Assembly: GCA_040757355.1 (NCBI GenBank)
Contig: JBFLWY010000045.1
Location: 1 to 17,234, forward strand
Direction of reading: 5' to 3'
DNA: 17,234 nt
Source of the DNA: DTYU01 sp040757355
GTDB taxonomy: Bacteria; Bacillota; Desulfotomaculia; Desulfotomaculales; Ammonificaceae
The first letter of the stretch is position 1. Every line of letters begins with the position of its first letter. Below the pieces are notes generated by a model. It had not been told where the DNA came from. It searched no databases and saw only the letters and a program-made list of their open reading frames with translations. The position numbers and the translations under genes were made by a program. Below, in pieces: positions 15,402 to 17,234 of the stretch.

Positions 15402-15612
15402 GCCCGGCACTCAACTAAGGAAAGCGTTAACGGTTATCATTAAACGTGGAAGTGCACCCTGCACTCAACTAAAGGAGAGGGTGGCAGTTACCACAGGAGG
15501 TGGAGGTTTAAAGGAACCTTTTCACTTAGTGGTTAAAAGCACCGGTTCTTTGAGTTGACTGTGGGGCCACGGTAATGGAGAGTGGAGCATTTCTTTAAGT
15601 TGAGTGCTGGGT
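15402..15612 (+). repeat. Nested duplicated arms inside T-box stem II
   Basis: The 5' element GCACTCAACTAA occurs at 15407-15418 and again at 15461-15472. The 3' element TTCTTTAAGTTGAGTG occurs at 15591-15606, with a 14-of-16 copy at 15546-15561. The outer pair gives a 14-base-pair helix (15402-15415 with 15599-15612, two G-U pairs). The second 5' copy can instead pair with the same 3' copy over about 19 pairs, with one mismatch and one bulge (15455-15474 with 15593-15613). The two helices exclude each other. Confidence 0.85.
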
Positions 15613-15725
15613 GGTAGTCTGGGCCGGAACTCCTACCGTTATTGAGGAGGGGATATCGGAAGGTTCTTCCCGTATCCTGGAATGAGAGGGCCTTTTGGCC
15701 AAGTAGGGTGGTACCGCGAGAATAC

Positions 15726-15760
15726 TCCCGTCCCTATCATGGGACGGGATAATTTTTTTT
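15726..15760 (+). terminator. Intrinsic terminator of the T-box leader
   Basis: TCCCGTCCC (15726-15734) pairs with GGGACGGGA (15741-15749) around TATCAT. Eight T residues follow at 15753-15760. The 5' arm overlaps the sequence that would pair with AGGG of the T-box in the antiterminator, so the two structures exclude each other as in known T-boxes. Confidence 0.95.
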
Positions 15761-15804
15761 GGAAGTAGCCACTAAATACTCATTTTAATCAGGGGGTTTT
15801 GAAG

Positions 15805-16857
15805 ATGATTGTAGTCATGCAGCAGGGGGCGAGCCAGGAAGAAATCAAGGGAGTGGAGATGCGGCTTAAGGAGCTCGGGTTTCAGACCCACCCGATTTAC
15901 GGGGTCGAACGAACAGTGATCGGGGCGATCGGCGATAAGCGCAACGGCCACGCCGAAGTAATCCTGAATCTGCCGGGAGTCGAGCGGATCATCCCGATTC
16001 TACGGCCATACAAGCTGGTAGCGCGGGAAGTTAAACCAGAAACCAGCCGGATAGAGATCGGGAGCATTACCATCGGCGGGGAGGCGTTAGTGGTAATGGC
16101 TGGTCCTTGCGCCGTCGAGACTGAGGTACAGCTTATCGCTGCGGCAAAGGCGGTCAAAGAAGCCGGAGGCCACATCCTCCGCGGCGGGGCATTCAAGCCC
16201 CGGACCTCGCCTTATGCATTCCAGGGCCTGGAAGAAGAGGGGCTTAAACTCCTGGCGCGGGCACGTGAAGCGACCGGGTTGCCCATCGTCACCGAGGTCA
16301 TTGATACCCGGGACGTAGAAGTGGTGGAGCGTTATGCGGATATAATCCAGATCGGGGCGCGGAACATGCAAAACTTCCGCCTGTTGCGTGAGGTGGGGCA
16401 GGCAAAGAAACCGGTATTGCTGAAACGCGGCCTGGCCGCTACGGTTGACGAATGGCTGATGGCGGCGGAGTACATAGCGGCCGCCGGCAACCATAAGATA
16501 ATCTTGTGCGAACGCGGCATCCGCACCTACGAGACCGGTCTGCGAAATACGCTCGATGTCAGCGCTGTTCCCCTGGTCAAGGAACTCTCCCACCTGCCGG
16601 TTATCGTTGACCCGAGCCATGCTACCGGGAACTACAGGATGGTCCCCCCGCTGGCGCGGGCGGCCGTCGCTGCAGGCGCGGACGGGTTGATGATTGAGGT
16701 TCATCCCGACCCGGCACGGGCGCTATGTGACGGCCCGCAGTCACTTACTCCGGAGCGGTTTGCCGCGCTGATGGAGGAGATCTCCCGCGTTGCGGCCGCC
16801 GTTGGCAGAGCATATTACCCCTCCGAGGGCAGGGTCAGAAAGCTGGCGCAGGGTTAA
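15805..16857 (+). CDS. aroF: DAHP synthase (3-deoxy-7-phosphoheptulonate synthase), type I-beta with ferredoxin-like regulatory domain
   Basis: First enzyme of the shikimate pathway; it condenses phosphoenolpyruvate and erythrose 4-phosphate. Residues 1 to about 70 form the ferredoxin-like regulatory domain (MIVVMQQGAS, GVERTVIGAIGD), which in the Thermotoga maritima enzyme mediates feedback inhibition by Tyr and Phe. The barrel shows MAGPCAVE with Cys102, GGAFKPRTSPYAFQG, QIGARNMQN, LLKRGL, CERGIRTYE, DPSHATG with His272, MIEVHPDP with Glu298, and CDGPQSL with Asp309. With this start the four metal-ligand numbers equal those I recall for T. maritima. ATG 15805 lies eight bases after AGGGGG (15791-15796); TTG 15799 would be too close. 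The 350-residue protein follows a Phe-type T-box, so supply is set by tRNA-Phe charging as well as feedback. Confidence 0.97.
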   Translation: MIVVMQQGASQEEIKGVEMRLKELGFQTHPIYGVERTVIGAIGDKRNGHAEVILNLPGVERIIPILRPYKLVAREVKPETSRIEIGSITIGGEALVVMAGPCAVETEVQLIAAAKAVKEAGGHILRGGAFKPRTSPYAFQGLEEEGLKLLARAREATGLPIVTEVIDTRDVEVVERYADIIQIGARNMQNFRLLREVGQAKKPVLLKRGLAATVDEWLMAAEYIAAAGNHKIILCERGIRTYETGLRNTLDVSAVPLVKELSHLPVIVDPSHATGNYRMVPPLARAAVAAGADGLMIEVHPDPARALCDGPQSLTPERFAALMEEISRVAAAVGRAYYPSEGRVRKLAQG

Positions 16858-16859
16858 GC

Positions 16860-16888
16860 TTGCTTTTAGGCGCGCTTTTGTTTATAAT
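16860..16888 (+). promoter_or_regulatory. Sigma-A promoter between aroF and tRNA-Arg
   Basis: TTGCTT (16860-16865) and a perfect TATAAT (16883-16888) are 17 bases apart, directly after the aroF stop. Transcription would start near 16895 and run through two hairpin repeats into the tRNA-Arg gene, giving an unusually long 5' leader of about 160 bases. The -35 box is the same TTGCTT as in the tRNA-Val promoter. Confidence 0.65.
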
Positions 16889-16935
16889 TAAACCGTGTCG
16901 TGGTTGGGAGCATCCGGTGACCGGTGAGTCTTAAA

Positions 16936-17055
16936 AAAATCGCTTTGAAAGCGATTTTCTGCGAGTCCGACAGCCGACAACCGATCTAATTCAGGAAATC
17001 GCGCAGCGATTTCTGCGAGTCCGATGACTGACGACTGATAACCAACGACCGATCT
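16936..17055 (+). repeat. Two tandem hairpin-plus-tail repeat units before tRNA-Arg
   Basis: Unit A (16936-16987) is a 10-base-pair hairpin, AAAATCGCTT / AAGCGATTTT with loop TGA. It is followed by CTGCGAGTCCGA, a GAC-rich tail and CCGATCT. Unit B (16995-17055) has the same plan: an 8-base-pair hairpin GAAATCGC / GCGATTTC with loop GCA, then CTGCGAGTCCGA, a longer GAC-rich tail and CCGATCT. The stems differ in sequence but stay perfectly paired. Unit B ends exactly at the tRNA 5' base. Confidence 0.8.
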
Positions 17056-17130
<75 letters not shown>

Positions 17131-17144
17131 GAAAAAAACTAAGG

Positions 17145-17185
17145 AACCCGCGAGTACGATGACGCTTCGCGGGTTTTTGCTTTTT
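17145..17185 (+). terminator. Intrinsic terminator after tRNA-Arg
   Basis: AACCCGCGA (17145-17153) pairs with TCGCGGGTT (17167-17175) over nine base pairs. A tract TTTTTGCTTTTT (17173-17185 region) follows. It lies 15 bases after the tRNA CCA end and would close its transcript. The remaining 49 bases of the window show no feature. Confidence 0.9.
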
Positions 17186-17234
17186 CGGTGCAGCGGTCGG
17201 TGGACCAGACCCCGGGGCTGTTTAGAACCTGTCA

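Larger units (their letters stand above)
15291..15760 (+). promoter_or_regulatory. T-box riboswitch with Phe (UUC) specifier and an enlarged stem II
   Basis: tRNA-sensing leader that lets transcription continue into aroF when uncharged tRNA binds. Stem I base GGGGT (15302-15306) pairs with ACCCC (15381-15385). The specifier loop is AAAGTA (15307-15312) opposite GAAGTTC (15374-15380), with UUC at 15378-15380 followed by A. GGACC (15313-15317) pairs with GGTCT (15369-15373). The distal hairpin is CCGGG/CCCGG (15336-15340, 15353-15357) with the GGTG loop. Later come the IIA/B element with CCGTTA (about 15635), stem III (15652-15678), a GGCC-TTTT-GGCC hairpin (15689-15700), and the T-box AAGTAGGGTGGTACCGCG (15701-15718). 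UGGU (15709-15712) matches a tRNA ending ACCA. Stem II carries about 180 extra bases. No protein gene is seen in the 581-base gap. Confidence 0.95.

Noticed and set aside
15224..15800. A small insertion sequence or intron inside the leader
   Set aside because: No open frame, no terminal inverted repeats with target duplication, and no intron core. The extra bases are better explained as duplicated stem arms.

Overview
The window looks like the chromosome of a moderately GC-rich Gram-positive bacterium of the class Clostridia (Desulfotomaculales or Moorellales are plausible; I cannot place it more closely). The signs are a canonical T-box leader, strong GGAGG-type ribosome binding sites, frequent TTG starts, the acpS-nnr-alr gene order, a LytS/LytR-type pair and a LysM-NlpC/P60 wall hydrolase. 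All protein genes lie on the + strand. I see no phage, transposase or CRISPR array.

Layout. A 5' part of a tRNA-Val(CAC) gene lies on the minus strand at the left edge. Next come a compact LytS-like sensor kinase and its LytTR-type response regulator (265-2335), which overlap. After a structured 180-base gap is a housekeeping block (2515-5716): holo-ACP synthase, a fused NAD(P)HX epimerase/dehydratase that probably starts at CTG, and alanine racemase. A second block (5785-9671) holds the RNA ligase RtcB, an HD-domain CCA-adding enzyme and a secreted two-LysM NlpC/P60 hydrolase, closed by a GAAA-capped terminator-like hairpin. A signalling block (9811-15223) holds a membrane histidine kinase, a lone receiver protein, a receiver-HD-GYP cyclic-di-GMP phosphodiesterase and a class II histone-deacetylase-like amidohydrolase. 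The kinase gene is interrupted by a run of 100 N. Exact 127-base copies flank the run, so it is an assembly artefact and the gene is very probably intact.

The right part holds a T-box leader with a UUC (Phe) specifier in front of DAHP synthase (15291-16857), the first enzyme of aromatic amino acid synthesis. This leader is unusually long. Stem II is extended by about 180 bases that carry two copies of its 5' arm and two copies of its 3' arm, so competing helices are possible. After aroF come a sigma-A-like promoter, two tandem hairpin repeats, a tRNA-Arg(CCG) gene and a strong terminator.

How the genes may work together. RtcB and the CCA enzyme form a plausible RNA-repair pair. They sit just downstream of acpS-nnr-alr, where many Firmicutes carry mazEF. 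The kinase and two receiver proteins form a phosphorelay-like module ending in cyclic-di-GMP breakdown. The T-box would couple aroF expression to tRNA-Phe charging. The enlarged T-box is the best candidate for something not described before; the rest is mostly recognisable.
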